NCBI RefSeq assembly: GCF_030412915.1 | Contig: NZ_JAUHJR010000007.1 | Span: forward strand, 62,001-126,000 | DNA: 64,000 bases | From: Nocardioides abyssi | Lineage (GTDB): Bacteria; Actinomycetota; Actinomycetes; Propionibacteriales; Nocardioidaceae | Reading direction: 5' to 3' | Part shown: positions 16,399 to 25,979 of the stretch, in pieces | Numbering within the stretch: the stretch's first letter is position 1 | Layout of the letters: each line of letters begins with the position of its first letter | The notes under the pieces: generated by a model | Told to the model about the DNA's origin: nothing | Database searches by the model: none | Seen by the model: only the letters and a program-made list of their open reading frames with translations | Translations under genes and position numbers: made by a program

Positions 16399-17187
16399 GT
16401 GGTGCGACTGCCGGCGCTCCTCGGCGCCCTGCTCTCCCTCGTCCTGGTGTCCCTCGTCCTGCCCGCCGGGCCGGCCGCGGGCAAGGCGTCCCCGGAGGTC
16501 CAGCCGCTCCCGGTCGGCACCCACGCGGACTACCAGCTCGGCGGGGTGCGCCCGGTGCCGACGGGGGTCGGCATCGTGGTGCGCGACCGTCGCGCCGAGC
16601 CGGCCGGCCGCTACGACGTCTGCTACGTCAACGCCTTCCAGACCCAGCCCGGCGAGCGCCGGTCCTGGCGCCAGCGGATGCACCTTGTGCTCCGCGACGA
16701 GCGCGGGCCGGTCGTGGACGAGGACTGGGGCGAGTGGTTGCTGGACGTGCGGACCGCCCCGAAGCGCCGGGCGCTCGCGCGGATCGTGGGTCGGTGGGTC
16801 GACCGGTGCGCCGCGGACGGCTACGAGGCGGTGGAGTACGACAACCTCGACTCGTTCACGCGCAGCCGCGGGCTGGTCAGCCGCCGGCAGGCGCTCGCCT
16901 ACGCCCGGCTCGTCGTCGCCGAGGCGCACGAGGCGGGCCTCGCCGCCGGCCAGAAGAACCTGGCCGGTCTTGACGGCACGCGGCTCGGCTTCGACTTCGC
17001 CGTCGCGGAGGAGTGCGCGCGCTACCGCGAGTGCGGGGCGTACGCCGCGGCGTACGGCCGTCGCGTCGTCGCGGTGGAGTACCGCGCACAGGACTTCCGC
17101 CGGGCCTGCCGCCGGTGGGGGAGCCGGCTGCCGGTCGTGCTGCGCGACCTGGCGGTGAGCCCGACCGGCGTGCGCCGCTTCTGCTGA
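16399..17187 (+). CDS. Secreted endo-alpha-1,4-polygalactosaminidase-like protein (GH114 family)
   Basis: Exported glycosidase-like protein, 262 aa. The N-terminal 30 residues form a Sec signal peptide (LLGALLSLVLVSLVLP then AxA-like PAAGKA). The mature part has the family pattern: DVCYVNAFQT, DEDWGEWLLDVR, a KRRALARIVGRWVD segment, GYEAVEYDNLDSF with the likely catalytic Asp, AGQKNLAG and FDFAVAEECARYREC. It may attack galactosaminogalactan-type polymers, but activity is unproven. GTG start 6 nt after the previous stop, so co-transcribed with the gene before it. Confidence 0.8.
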   Translation: MVRLPALLGALLSLVLVSLVLPAGPAAGKASPEVQPLPVGTHADYQLGGVRPVPTGVGIVVRDRRAEPAGRYDVCYVNAFQTQPGERRSWRQRMHLVLRDERGPVVDEDWGEWLLDVRTAPKRRALARIVGRWVDRCAADGYEAVEYDNLDSFTRSRGLVSRRQALAYARLVVAEAHEAGLAAGQKNLAGLDGTRLGFDFAVAEECARYRECGAYAAAYGRRVVAVEYRAQDFRRACRRWGSRLPVVLRDLAVSPTGVRRFC

Positions 17188-17191
17188 GGGG

Positions 17192-17731
17192 TCAGGAGCC
17201 GGCGGCCTGGCGGGCGCGGTAGGCCGCGACGGCGTTGCGGTTGCCGCAGGCGGTCGAGCAGAAGCGCCGGGACCGGTTGCGGGACAGGTCGAGCACGACC
17301 GCCTCGCAGTCGTCGTCGGCGCAGACGTCGAGGCGGGAGAGCTCGTCGGCGCGGATGACGTCGATCATCGCCATCGCCGCCTCGACCGCGATCCGGGTGG
17401 CGAGCGGCGCGTCGGCGACGACGGCGTGCAGGTGCCAGTCGAAGCGGTCGTGACGCACGAGCTGGGGCAGGGCCCGGGCCCCGGCGAGCAGGGTGTTGAC
17501 CAGTGCGGCAGCGTCGTCGCGGTCGCCGGTGAGCAGCTCGCGCAGCACGGGGCGGAGCGCCCGCACCTCGTCGAGCTCGGCCCGCGTGCGGTCGCGCCGC
17601 CCGGTGAACTCGAACCGCTCGTAGAACGCATCGAGCTCGGCGACCGAGGTCAGCGTGTCGGGCGGCTCGGCGCTGTTGGCCAGGGTCACGGCGGCCAGCA
17701 GGGACTGCTCGGTGTCATGGGCGAAGACCAC
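17192..17731 (-). CDS. CGNR zinc-finger transcriptional regulator
   Basis: 179 aa of the ABATE/CGNR type: an N-terminal helical ligand-binding domain (about 1-130) and a C-terminal treble-clef zinc finger with CADDDCE and FCSTACGNRNAVAAYRAR. The finger binds DNA. GTG start; TAATCT lies 6 nt upstream as -10. It is divergent from the EamA exporter with 39 nt between starts, so it most likely controls that gene and itself. Confidence 0.88.
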   Translation of the reverse strand: MVFAHDTEQSLLAAVTLANSAEPPDTLTSVAELDAFYERFEFTGRRDRTRAELDEVRALRPVLRELLTGDRDDAAALVNTLLAGARALPQLVRHDRFDWHLHAVVADAPLATRIAVEAAMAMIDVIRADELSRLDVCADDDCEAVVLDLSRNRSRRFCSTACGNRNAVAAYRARQAAGS

Positions 17732-17732
17732 G

Positions 17733-17762
17733 TTGACAGATTACCAGCGCGCTCCGTAGTGT
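17733..17762 (+). promoter_or_regulatory. Sigma70-type promoter of the EamA gene
   Basis: TTGACA (17733-17738), 18 nt, TAGTGT (17757-17762), then 8 nt to the ATG. The -35 box overlaps the minus-strand -10 of the CGNR gene, so the two promoters exclude each other. Confidence 0.6.
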
Positions 17763-17770
17763 CATGACCC

Positions 17771-18739
17771 ATGAGCACGTTGGCTGATGACGCACCGGCG
17801 GTGGCCGCCGCGCCCCGGACCGCGACCGGGCTGCTCTTCGCGCTGGCCTCGGCGATCAGCTTCGGGCTCTCCGGCGCGCTCGCCAGCGGCCTCCTCGACG
17901 CCGGCTGGTCGGCCGGCGCGACCGTGCTCGTGCGCGTCGGCATCGCCGCGGTCGTCGTGCTGCCGCTGGGCGTGTGGGCGCTCGAGGGCCGCTGGGACGT
18001 GCTGCGCCGCAACGCCGCCACGATCGTGCTCTACGGCCTGCTCGCGGTCGCCGGCGCGCAGTTCTGCTACTTCTCCGCCGTCCAGCACATGCAGGTCGGA
18101 CCGGCCCTGCTGATCGAGTACACCGCGCCCGCCGCGGTCGTCGTGTGGCTGTGGCTGCGCCACGGCCAGCGCCCGGGGCCGGTCACCCTGGCCGGCGCCG
18201 GGCTCGCCGCCCTCGGTCTGGTGCTCGTCCTCGACCTGGTCTCCGGCGCCGACCTGAGCCTCGTCGGCGTCGCCTGGTCGCTGGCCGCGATGGTCGGCGC
18301 GGCGTCGTACTTCCTCATCTCCGCCGACACCACCAACGGGCTCCCGCCGCTGGCCCTCGCCGCCGGCGGGCTCGTGGTCGGCTCGACCGCGCTCGGCCTG
18401 CTCGGGCTGGTCGGTGTGCTGCCGATGCGGGCGAGCACGGACGTGGTGTCGTACGCCGACCGCGAGGTGACCTGGTGGGTCCCGCTGGTCGTGCTGGGCG
18501 TGGTGACCGCGGCGGTCGCCTACTGCACCGGCATCGCCGCGGGCCGCCGGCTCGGGTCCCGGCTGGCGTCGTTCGTGGCGCTGCTCGAGGTCGTGGCCGG
18601 CGTCGTCTTCGCCTGGCTGCTGCTCGACGAGCTGCCCCGGCCGATCCAGCTGCTCGGCGGCCTGCTCGTCCTGGCCGGCGTCGTCGGGGTCAAGCTGGGG
18701 GAGCGGCAGACGACCCGGGTGGAGCCGACCCCGGCCTGA
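17771..18739 (+). CDS. EamA/DMT family transporter
   Basis: Ten-helix exporter of small metabolites (drug/metabolite transporter superfamily), 322 aa with the two EamA halves (about 20-145 and 165-300). Typical features are ALASAISFGLSGAL in helix 1, YTAPAAVVVWLWL at the end of the first half, and LEVVAGVVFAWLLLDELP in the second. Substrate unknown. The neighbouring CGNR regulator on the opposite strand probably senses a ligand for it. Its 3' end overlaps the convergent gene by 50 nt. Confidence 0.88.
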   Translation: MSTLADDAPAVAAAPRTATGLLFALASAISFGLSGALASGLLDAGWSAGATVLVRVGIAAVVVLPLGVWALEGRWDVLRRNAATIVLYGLLAVAGAQFCYFSAVQHMQVGPALLIEYTAPAAVVVWLWLRHGQRPGPVTLAGAGLAALGLVLVLDLVSGADLSLVGVAWSLAAMVGAASYFLISADTTNGLPPLALAAGGLVVGSTALGLLGLVGVLPMRASTDVVSYADREVTWWVPLVVLGVVTAAVAYCTGIAAGRRLGSRLASFVALLEVVAGVVFAWLLLDELPRPIQLLGGLLVLAGVVGVKLGERQTTRVEPTPA

Positions 18740-19868
18740 GGCCGCGATCCGGCCCGCGCTCCGGCTGCAGCGCCAACCCCAGCCACGCGGCCAGGGAGGC
18801 CAGCTCCGCGTCGACGGCGGCCGCGGTGCCGCGGTCGAACGGCTCGTCCTCGTGCACCGCGTGGACCAGCAGCTCGCCGGCGTCCGGGTCGGCGGTCGCG
18901 TCGACCTTCCCGACCAGCCGGTCCCCGACGAGCACCGGCAGCGCCCAGTAGCCCCAGCGCCGCTGGTGGGCCGGCTTGTACATCTCCAGCTGGTAGTCGA
19001 ACCCGAACAACTCACCCATCCGCTTGCGGTCCAGCACCAGCCGGTCCAGCGGGCTCAGCAGCGCGACCCGACCGGTGAACGGCTCGGCGAGCCGGGCGAG
19101 CTGGGCCGGGTCCACCCGCCAGGTGCCCCGCAGGCCCTCGACCCGCGCCGGCACGCCGACCGCGCCGACGTCGTTCGGCTCGCCGGGCGCGACCGTGGCG
19201 CGGGCACGGGCGATCCCGAGGGCGGCGAGCCGCCGCTCCCCGCGCAGCCGCCGCGCCTGCTCGACCGGGACGGGCGGGTCGTCGGGGTAGACCCGCTCGG
19301 CGAGGTCCCACACCCGCTCGCGCCCCTCGCGCCCGGCGACGGCGACCTCGCCCCGCTCGACGAGGAGGACGAGCAGGCGCTCGACGTTCTTGCCGTTGTT
19401 CCAGCCGCTCGAGCGCCACGGGCGCACGCAGGTGTCCGGCAGTGCCCGCGCCGGGAGCGGTCCGTCGGTGCGCAGCAGCTCCAGCACGTCGCGACGGCAG
19501 CCGTCGTTGTCCGCCAGCCACGCCGCGAGCTCGGCCTCCCACCCCTGCGCCGCGGGTCCCGGCCACGCGGCCATCTCCGCGCGGAACAGCGCGAGGTCCT
19601 CGGCCGGGCGGAGCATGCCGTGCAGCTCGACGACGGCCCCGCCGGCCACCGCGTCCGCCAGCTCGCCGGCGTCGTACGCCGCGCCGATCCTGCTCCACAG
19701 CACCAGGTCGGCGCTCGGGGCGACCGCGCGCGTCTGGTCGTGCTGGACGACGCCGAGGTGGCGGACCACGGCCAGCACGTCGGTGGGGCGCGGGACGTCG
19801 AGCAGCTGCGCCCGCACCGCGACCTGCCGGGCCTGCTCCCGCGTCAGGTGCGCCTCGGCCCCGGTCAC
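18690..19868 (-). CDS. YcaQ/AlkZ-like winged-helix DNA-repair protein
   Basis: 392 aa, HTH_42 family, whose characterised members (AlkZ, YcaQ) are DNA glycosylases that unhook interstrand crosslinks. The N-terminal part shows REQARQVAVRAQLL and the motif region VVQHDQTRAV. The catalytic QxQ (AlkZ) or QxD (YcaQ) motif reads QHD, which fits the YcaQ subgroup. Later conserved parts: VELHGMLRPAEDLALFR, FTGRVALLSPLDRLVLDRKR and RRWGYWALPVLVGDRLVGKVD. Activity on crosslinks is inferred. Confidence 0.82.
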   Translation of the reverse strand: MTGAEAHLTREQARQVAVRAQLLDVPRPTDVLAVVRHLGVVQHDQTRAVAPSADLVLWSRIGAAYDAGELADAVAGGAVVELHGMLRPAEDLALFRAEMAAWPGPAAQGWEAELAAWLADNDGCRRDVLELLRTDGPLPARALPDTCVRPWRSSGWNNGKNVERLLVLLVERGEVAVAGREGRERVWDLAERVYPDDPPVPVEQARRLRGERRLAALGIARARATVAPGEPNDVGAVGVPARVEGLRGTWRVDPAQLARLAEPFTGRVALLSPLDRLVLDRKRMGELFGFDYQLEMYKPAHQRRWGYWALPVLVGDRLVGKVDATADPDAGELLVHAVHEDEPFDRGTAAAVDAELASLAAWLGLALQPERGPDRGLRPGSAPPGSSAAPPA

Positions 19869-19921
19869 GGTGCGACGACCTCGTCCCGCTCCGCCCGGCT
19901 ACCGCTCGGCCGGGATGGGGC

Positions 19922-21193
19922 TCAGCCCTGGTCCTCGCCGAAGCCGGCCACGACGTCGCGCAGCGAGGCCAGCTGGGCGACGATCGCGTCGCGGCGCTTG
20001 GTGAGCCGGTCGAGCTCGGCGCGGACCGCGGCGGCCTCGCGCTCGGCCTCGGCCTGGCCCGTGGAGCTGATGGACTCGGCCTGGGTGCGCGCCGAGGCGA
20101 CGATCTGCTCGGCCTCGCGGCGGGCCCGGGACAGCAGCGCCTCGGACTCCGACTGGGCGGTCGCGCGGTGCTCGGTGGCCTGCTTGGTCGCGGCGCGCGC
20201 CCGCTCCTCGGCGGCCGTGGCGCGGGACTCGGCCTCCTCCACGAGGCGACGCGTCTCGGCGGTCGCGCTGTTGTGGTGGTCGGTGGCCTCGCGGGCGAGC
20301 CGCTCCTTCTCCACCGCCAGGGCCCGGCGGGCCTCCTGGACCTCGCGGTCGGCGGCGGCGCGGGCCTGCTCGACCTCGCGCTGCGCGGAGGTGCGCAGCT
20401 CGGTGGTCTCCTGCTGGGCGGCCAGCCGGAGCTGGTCGGCCTCGCGGCGCGCGGAGGCCAGCAGGTCCTCGGCCTCGCCGCGGGCCAGGGCGCGCTCCTG
20501 CTCGGCGTCGGCGATCGAGCGGGTGCGCATCTCGTCGAGCTCCTTGAGCTGGACCATGCGCATGTCCTCGGCCTCGCGGGACGCGTCGGCGCGGATGGCC
20601 TTGGCGTCGCGGCCGGCCTGCTCGAGGATCTCGGCGGCGTCGCGGCTCGCGATCGCGCGGATCTCGTCGGCCTCCTCCTCGGCCAGCCGCAGCATCGCCG
20701 AGGCGCGGCCGCCGAGCCCGGCGTACGACGGCTGCTCGTACTCCCTCAGCTCCTCACGGGCGCCCACCAGCTGCTGCTCGAGGTCGGTCGTGCGGCGCTC
20801 GGCCTCGGCGACGCGGCTGGTCAGCGCAGCGTGGTCGGCGAGCAGCCCGCGGAAGCGCTGGTCGACCGCGTCGCGGTCGTAGCCGCCGCGGCGCACGACC
20901 GGGAAGTCGGGAGCGGCGGCCGCGGCCGGAGGCGCGGAGACGGGACGTCCCGCAGCCGGGCGGGCGACGGCGGGCCGCTGCTGGGTGCGCTGGGCGGCCG
21001 GGTCGGGCTGCTGCGCGGTGCGCGCGGGGGCTCCGGCAGCGGTCCGCTGCGGCTCGCCCGCGGGGGCCGGGGCGCCGGCGCTCGGCGGGGCGACCGTGGG
21101 CATCACCTGGGTCGCCTCCTCGTCGGTCGTCTCGACGTCGGCGGGCTCGCGCTCCGGATCGTTGTTGAAGATGGACAGACCCTGGTCGCTCAT
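19922..21193 (-). CDS. DivIVA/Scy-like long coiled-coil protein
   Basis: 423 aa. Order: an acidic N-terminus (MSDQGLSIFNNDPE), a Pro/Ala/Gln-rich linker (about 35-90), a DivIVA-like short segment (GGYDRDAVDQRFRGLL), then about 300 residues of continuous coiled coil rich in Ala, Glu and Arg with repeated units such as SAREAEQ and REVEQARAAADREV. This resembles actinobacterial polarity/cytoskeleton proteins (Wag31 relatives, Scy, FilP), so a role in polar growth or septum organisation is likely. ATG 21193 is chosen over 21202 because GAGG lies 9 nt before it. Confidence 0.75.
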   Translation of the reverse strand: MSDQGLSIFNNDPEREPADVETTDEEATQVMPTVAPPSAGAPAPAGEPQRTAAGAPARTAQQPDPAAQRTQQRPAVARPAAGRPVSAPPAAAAAPDFPVVRRGGYDRDAVDQRFRGLLADHAALTSRVAEAERRTTDLEQQLVGAREELREYEQPSYAGLGGRASAMLRLAEEEADEIRAIASRDAAEILEQAGRDAKAIRADASREAEDMRMVQLKELDEMRTRSIADAEQERALARGEAEDLLASARREADQLRLAAQQETTELRTSAQREVEQARAAADREVQEARRALAVEKERLAREATDHHNSATAETRRLVEEAESRATAAEERARAATKQATEHRATAQSESEALLSRARREAEQIVASARTQAESISSTGQAEAEREAAAVRAELDRLTKRRDAIVAQLASLRDVVAGFGEDQG

Positions 21194-21341
21194 CACATGC
21201 ATCCTCTACGTCGATCGCGGCGGTGACCCGAGCCCCCATCTTCCACGATCGACCTGAGAGTTCCCACCTGGGTCGGAGGCGCGTCGCGGACCGATTCCGA
21301 GGGTTCCGCGAGCGTCCCGCTGACCCTGGTGGCGGAGACGC

Positions 21342-21376
21342 GCAGCGCCCCGCCGGCGGGGCCGGCGGGGCGCTGC
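21342..21376 (-). terminator. Strong hairpin terminator after ccr
   Basis: Perfect 16-bp stem GCAGCGCCCCGCCGGC with a GGG loop, 45 nt past the ccr stop on the minus strand. It is in a 227-nt gap with no other recognisable content. Confidence 0.75.
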
Positions 21377-21420
21377 TGGTGGAGCTGGGTCGAGCCGTGT
21401 CGCTGCTGGCTGGTCGAGGA

Positions 21421-22761
21421 TCAGACCCCGCGGAAGCGGTTGATCTCGGTCTCGTGCTGGGCGCGCATCTCGGTGTCGCGGACGCCCAGGCCCTCCTCGG
21501 GGGACAGGCAGAGCACGCCGACCTTGCCCTGGTGCTTGTTGTGGTGCACGTCGAGGGCGGCCTGGCCGACCTCGTCGAGGGTGTAGGTGCGCGAGACGGT
21601 CGGGTGGATCTTGCCCTTGGCGATGAGGCGGTTGGCCTCCCACGACTCGCGGTAGTTGGCGAAGTGGCTGGAGATGATCCGCTTGAGGTTCATCCACAGG
21701 TAGCGGTTGTCGTACTCGTGCATGTAGCCCGAGGTCGAGGCGCAGGTGGTGATGGTGCCGCCCTTGCGGGTGACGTAGACGCTGGCGCCGAAGGTCTCGC
21801 GGCCCGGGTGCTCGAAGACGATGTCGATGTCCTCGCCGCCGGTGAGCTCGCGGATCTTGGAGCCGAACCGCTTCCACTCCTTGGGGTCCTGCTTGGTCCC
21901 CTCGTCGTTCCAGAAGCGGTAGCCCTCCTCGTTGCGGTTGATGACGAGCTCGGCGCCCATCTTGCGGCAGATCTCCGCCTTGTCCTCCGAGGAGACGACG
22001 CAGACCGGGGTGGCGCCGCCGTTGAGGGCGTACTGCGTCGCGAAGCCGCCGAGGCCCCCCGAGGCGCCCCAGATGAGGACGTTGTCGCCCTGCTTCATCG
22101 CGCCGCCGTTCTTGGAGACCAGCTGGCGGTACGCCGTGGAGTTGACCAGGCCGGGGGAGGCGGCCTCCTCCCAGGTGAGGTGCGCGGGCTTGGGCATCAG
22201 CTGGTTGGCCTTGACCAGGGCGACGTCGGCGAGGCCCCCGAAGTTGGTCTCGAAGCCCCAGATCCGCTGCTGCGGGTCGAGCATCGTGTCGTCGTGGCCG
22301 TCGGGCTCCTCGAGCTCGACCGAGAGGCAGTGGGCGACGACCTCGGTGCCCGGCTTCCACTTGGTGACGCCCGGGCCGGTGGCCAGCACGACGCCGGAGA
22401 GGTCGGAGCCGACCACGTGGTAGGGCAGGTCGTGGCGCTTGGTCAGCTCGGAGAGGCGGCCGTAGCGCTCGAGGAAGCCGAAGGTGGAGACCGGCTCGAA
22501 GATCGAGGTCCACACGGTGTTGTAGTTGATGGCCGAGGCCATCACGGCGACGAGCGCCTCGCCGGGGCCGAGCTCGGGGAGGGCGACCTCCTCGACGTGC
22601 AGCGACTTGCGGGGGTCCTTGTCGCGCGAGGCGAGGCCCTCGAACATGTCGACCTCGTCCTTGTGCACCGTGGCGGCGCGGTAGGACTCGGGCAGCTGCA
22701 GGTTCGCGAAGTCCTCGCTGGCGGTGTCGCCGGCGAGGATGGCGTCCAGGATGTTCTGCAC
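21421..22761 (-). CDS. ccrA: Crotonyl-CoA carboxylase/reductase
   Basis: Reductively carboxylates crotonyl-CoA with NADPH and CO2 to (2S)-ethylmalonyl-CoA, the key step of the ethylmalonyl-CoA pathway. 446 aa, a medium-chain dehydrogenase. Conserved parts: MASAINYNTVWTSIFEP, the HDLPYHVVGSDLSGVV segment, NSTAYRQLVSKNG, the NADPH-binding WGASGGLGGFATQYAL, FEHPGRETFGASV and IISSHFANYRE. The GTG at 22761 is chosen because CCTGAGGAG stands just before it; the longer frame passes through the operator. The shared repeat at 22812-22824 and a strong terminator bound it as a single-gene unit. Confidence 0.95.
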   Translation of the reverse strand: MQNILDAILAGDTASEDFANLQLPESYRAATVHKDEVDMFEGLASRDKDPRKSLHVEEVALPELGPGEALVAVMASAINYNTVWTSIFEPVSTFGFLERYGRLSELTKRHDLPYHVVGSDLSGVVLATGPGVTKWKPGTEVVAHCLSVELEEPDGHDDTMLDPQQRIWGFETNFGGLADVALVKANQLMPKPAHLTWEEAASPGLVNSTAYRQLVSKNGGAMKQGDNVLIWGASGGLGGFATQYALNGGATPVCVVSSEDKAEICRKMGAELVINRNEEGYRFWNDEGTKQDPKEWKRFGSKIRELTGGEDIDIVFEHPGRETFGASVYVTRKGGTITTCASTSGYMHEYDNRYLWMNLKRIISSHFANYRESWEANRLIAKGKIHPTVSRTYTLDEVGQAALDVHHNKHQGKVGVLCLSPEEGLGVRDTEMRAQHETEINRFRGV

Positions 22762-22811
22762 GGGTGCGGTCTCCTCAGGGAAGCGGGCGGTGCGGACGGG
22801 TGGTGGGAAGA

Positions 22812-22824
22812 TACCCACCGGTAA
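22812..22824 (-). promoter_or_regulatory. ccr operator TTACC-N4-GGTA
   Basis: On the minus strand TTACCGGTGGGTA, followed directly by TCTT so that TATCTT forms a -10-like box inside the right half. It is 50 nt before the GTG. The same half-sites precede ecm and the 12866 dehydrogenase. GGTT plus GGGTAT here could also be read as a SigB-type promoter. Confidence 0.55.
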
Positions 22825-22902
22825 CCTCCAACCACCAGGGATTGGTGAGCGAGGTCTCAGCGGCGGCCGGCCGGTGGTGCCGCCGGCGTCGACGCGGTCG
22901 CG

Positions 22903-23367
22903 TCAGTGCACGGCGTCGGCCGCGGGCTCGACCAGCTCGACGAGCACGCCGCCCGCGTCCTTGGGGTGGATGAAGTTGATCCGCGAGTCCGAGGTGCCGC
23001 GCCGCGGGGCGTCGTACAGCAGCCGGACGCCGCGCTCGCGCAGCACGGCGCTGACCGCCTCGACGTCGGTGACCCGGTAGGCCATCTGCTGGACGCCGGG
23101 GCCGGAGCGCTCGAGGAACTTCGCGATCGTCGAGCTCTCGTCGATCGGGGCGAGCAGCTGGATGTGGGAGCCGGAGTCGCCGACGGCCATCATCGCCTCG
23201 CGGACGCCCTGCTCCTCGTTGGTCTCCTGGTGGGCCAGGCGCATGCCGAAGGTCGTCTCGTAGAAGCCGATGGCCTCGTCGAGGTCGCGGACGGCGATGC
23301 CGACGTGGTCGATCGCGGTGAACAGGTGCCCGGGGATGCCGAGCGGAGCGCTGGTGGAGTCGGTCAT
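22903..23367 (-). CDS. mce: Methylmalonyl-CoA / ethylmalonyl-CoA epimerase
   Basis: Metal-dependent enzyme of the vicinal oxygen chelate fold that inverts the alpha carbon of methylmalonyl-CoA and, in this pathway, ethylmalonyl-CoA. 154 aa. Metal ligands visible: His in AIDHVGIAV, Gln/His in SHIQLLAP, His in QQMAYRVTD-region and Glu in GVLVELVEP. It stands between ccr and thiolase. The start is either 23367 ([10 protein letters not shown]) or an ATG three codons earlier (23376); neither has a clear ribosome site. Divergent from the thiolase gene. Confidence 0.92.
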   Translation of the reverse strand: MTDSTSAPLGIPGHLFTAIDHVGIAVRDLDEAIGFYETTFGMRLAHQETNEEQGVREAMMAVGDSGSHIQLLAPIDESSTIAKFLERSGPGVQQMAYRVTDVEAVSAVLRERGVRLLYDAPRRGTSDSRINFIHPKDAGGVLVELVEPAADAVH

Positions 23368-23458
23368 GCCCGTCATGGTCGCCGAGGGCCGCGGGGGCCG
23401 CGACCCCTTGTGACGAGTGCCTCACGGCACCCCGTCCGAGACGGTCTTCCGGGCACTC

Positions 23459-23475
23459 CTACGCGTGGGTAGTGT
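23459..23475 (+). promoter_or_regulatory. Thiolase promoter with degenerate operator
   Basis: CTACGCGTGGGTAG (23459-23472) fits TACC-N4-GGTA with one mismatch (TACG), and TAGTGT (23470-23475) overlaps its right half as a -10 candidate. Arrangement like ccr. The leader would be about 53 nt. Confidence 0.4.
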
Positions 23476-23534
23476 CCGCCGAAACGGGCGCTGCGCCACG
23501 TGGTGCCCGCCGTTCCCACCCCTGGAGGAGCACC

Positions 23535-24724
<1,190 letters not shown>

Positions 24725-24725
<1 letters not shown>

Positions 24726-25705
24726 TGCCGCCCCGCCACCAGGCGGACGTCCCGGGCCTCGTCGAGCGCGCACGCGCCGGCGAGGCCCGCGCCGTCGCCC
24801 GGCTGATCTCGCTCGTCGAGGACGAGTCGCCCCTCCTGCGGGAGGTCACCGCGGCCCTGGCCCCGCACACCGGGCGGGCCCAGGTCCTCGGCCTCACCGG
24901 CGCCCCGGGCGTCGGCAAGTCCACGACCACCAACGCGCTGGTCCGCGAGCTGCGCTCGGCCGGCAAGCGGGTCGGCGTGCTCGCGGTCGACCCGTCCTCG
25001 CCGTTCTCCGGCGGAGCGCTGCTCGGCGACCGGATCCGGATGCAGGACCACGCCGGCGACAAGGACGTCTACATCCGGTCGATGGCCTCCCGCGGCCACC
25101 TCGGCGGGCTGGCCTGGTCGACCCCGCAGGCGGTGCGCGTGCTCGACGCGGCCGGCTGCGACGTCGTGGTCGTGGAGACCGTCGGCGTCGGGCAGAGCGA
25201 GGTCGAGGTCGCCGGCCTCGCCGACACCACGCTGGTCCTCCTCGCGCCGGGGATGGGCGACGGCATCCAGGCCGCCAAGGCCGGCATCCTCGAGGTCGGG
25301 GACGTGTACGTCGTCAACAAGGCCGACCGCGACGGGGCCGACCAGGTGCGGCGCGACCTCCGCTCGATGGTCGCGCTCGCCGACCGGCCCGACGACGGCT
25401 GGGCGCCGCCGATCGTCAAGACCGTCGCGCAGGCCGGCGAGGGCCTCGCCGAGCTCGTCGCCGAGGTCGAGCGGCACCACGCCTGGCTGCAGCAGACCGG
25501 CGAGCTCGGGGCGCGGCGTACCCGTCGGGCGCGGGCGGAGGTCGAGGCGATCGCGCTCGCCGCGCTCCGGCGCAGCTGGGGCGACCTGGGCGGCAGCGAC
25601 GGGCAGGCCGGCCTGGACGAGCTCGCCGCCGCCGTCGCGGCGGGGGAGACCGACCCCTGGGCGGCGGCCGACCGCCTGCTCGAGCAGGTCGGCGCCCGCA
25701 CCTGA
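24725..25705 (+). CDS. meaB: MeaB-type GTPase, chaperone of the B12-dependent mutase
   Basis: G3E GTPase that loads and protects adenosylcobalamin on acyl-CoA mutases. 326 aa. G1 GAPGVGKST, the switch region DRIRMQDHAGDKDVYIRSM and SRGHLGG, G3 ETVGVGQSE, and G4 NKAD. GTG start overlapping the thiolase stop. Although the mutase gene is 18 kb away, MeaB and Ecm would work together. Confidence 0.94.
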
Positions 25706-25723
25706 CCCCACTCCGGGAGGTCT

Positions 25724-25760
25724 GGACCGGCGCGCCTCCGCCCGTCGGGCCCGCCGGTCC
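25724..25760 (+). terminator. Possible terminator after meaB
   Basis: GGACCGGC / GCCGGTCC, an 8-bp stem with a 21-nt loop, 19 nt past the stop. No T-tract; weak. Confidence 0.3.
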
Positions 25761-25811
25761 GGGACGATCTCGTCGAGCCGTGTCCTGAGTCCGGTCGTCC
25801 GAGGTGGGTAG

Positions 25812-25973
25812 ATGCAGAAGCTGGTCCTGGTCCTGGTCCTGGTGTTCCTGGGCTTCTGGATGTTCACCGACCCCAGTGGTCTGGCCGACGCCGGCGGCGC
25901 GGTCGGCGGCCAGCTGATGACGTGGACGGGGAACCTCTTCGACGCGGTCATCACCTTCGTCGACGAGCTCTGA
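25812..25973 (+). CDS. Mini membrane protein
   Basis: 53 aa, not a recognised family. Residues 3-18 are a hydrophobic helix (VLVLVLVFLGFWMF); the rest is Gly/Ala/Asp with a second amphipathic part ending FVDEL. The frame has normal codon use for this genome and ends 6 nt before the next gene, which supports it as real. Possibly a partner of the PH-domain protein. Confidence 0.6.
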   Translation: MQKLVLVLVLVFLGFWMFTDPSGLADAGGAVGGQLMTWTGNLFDAVITFVDEL

Positions 25974-25979
25974 GGGCCG

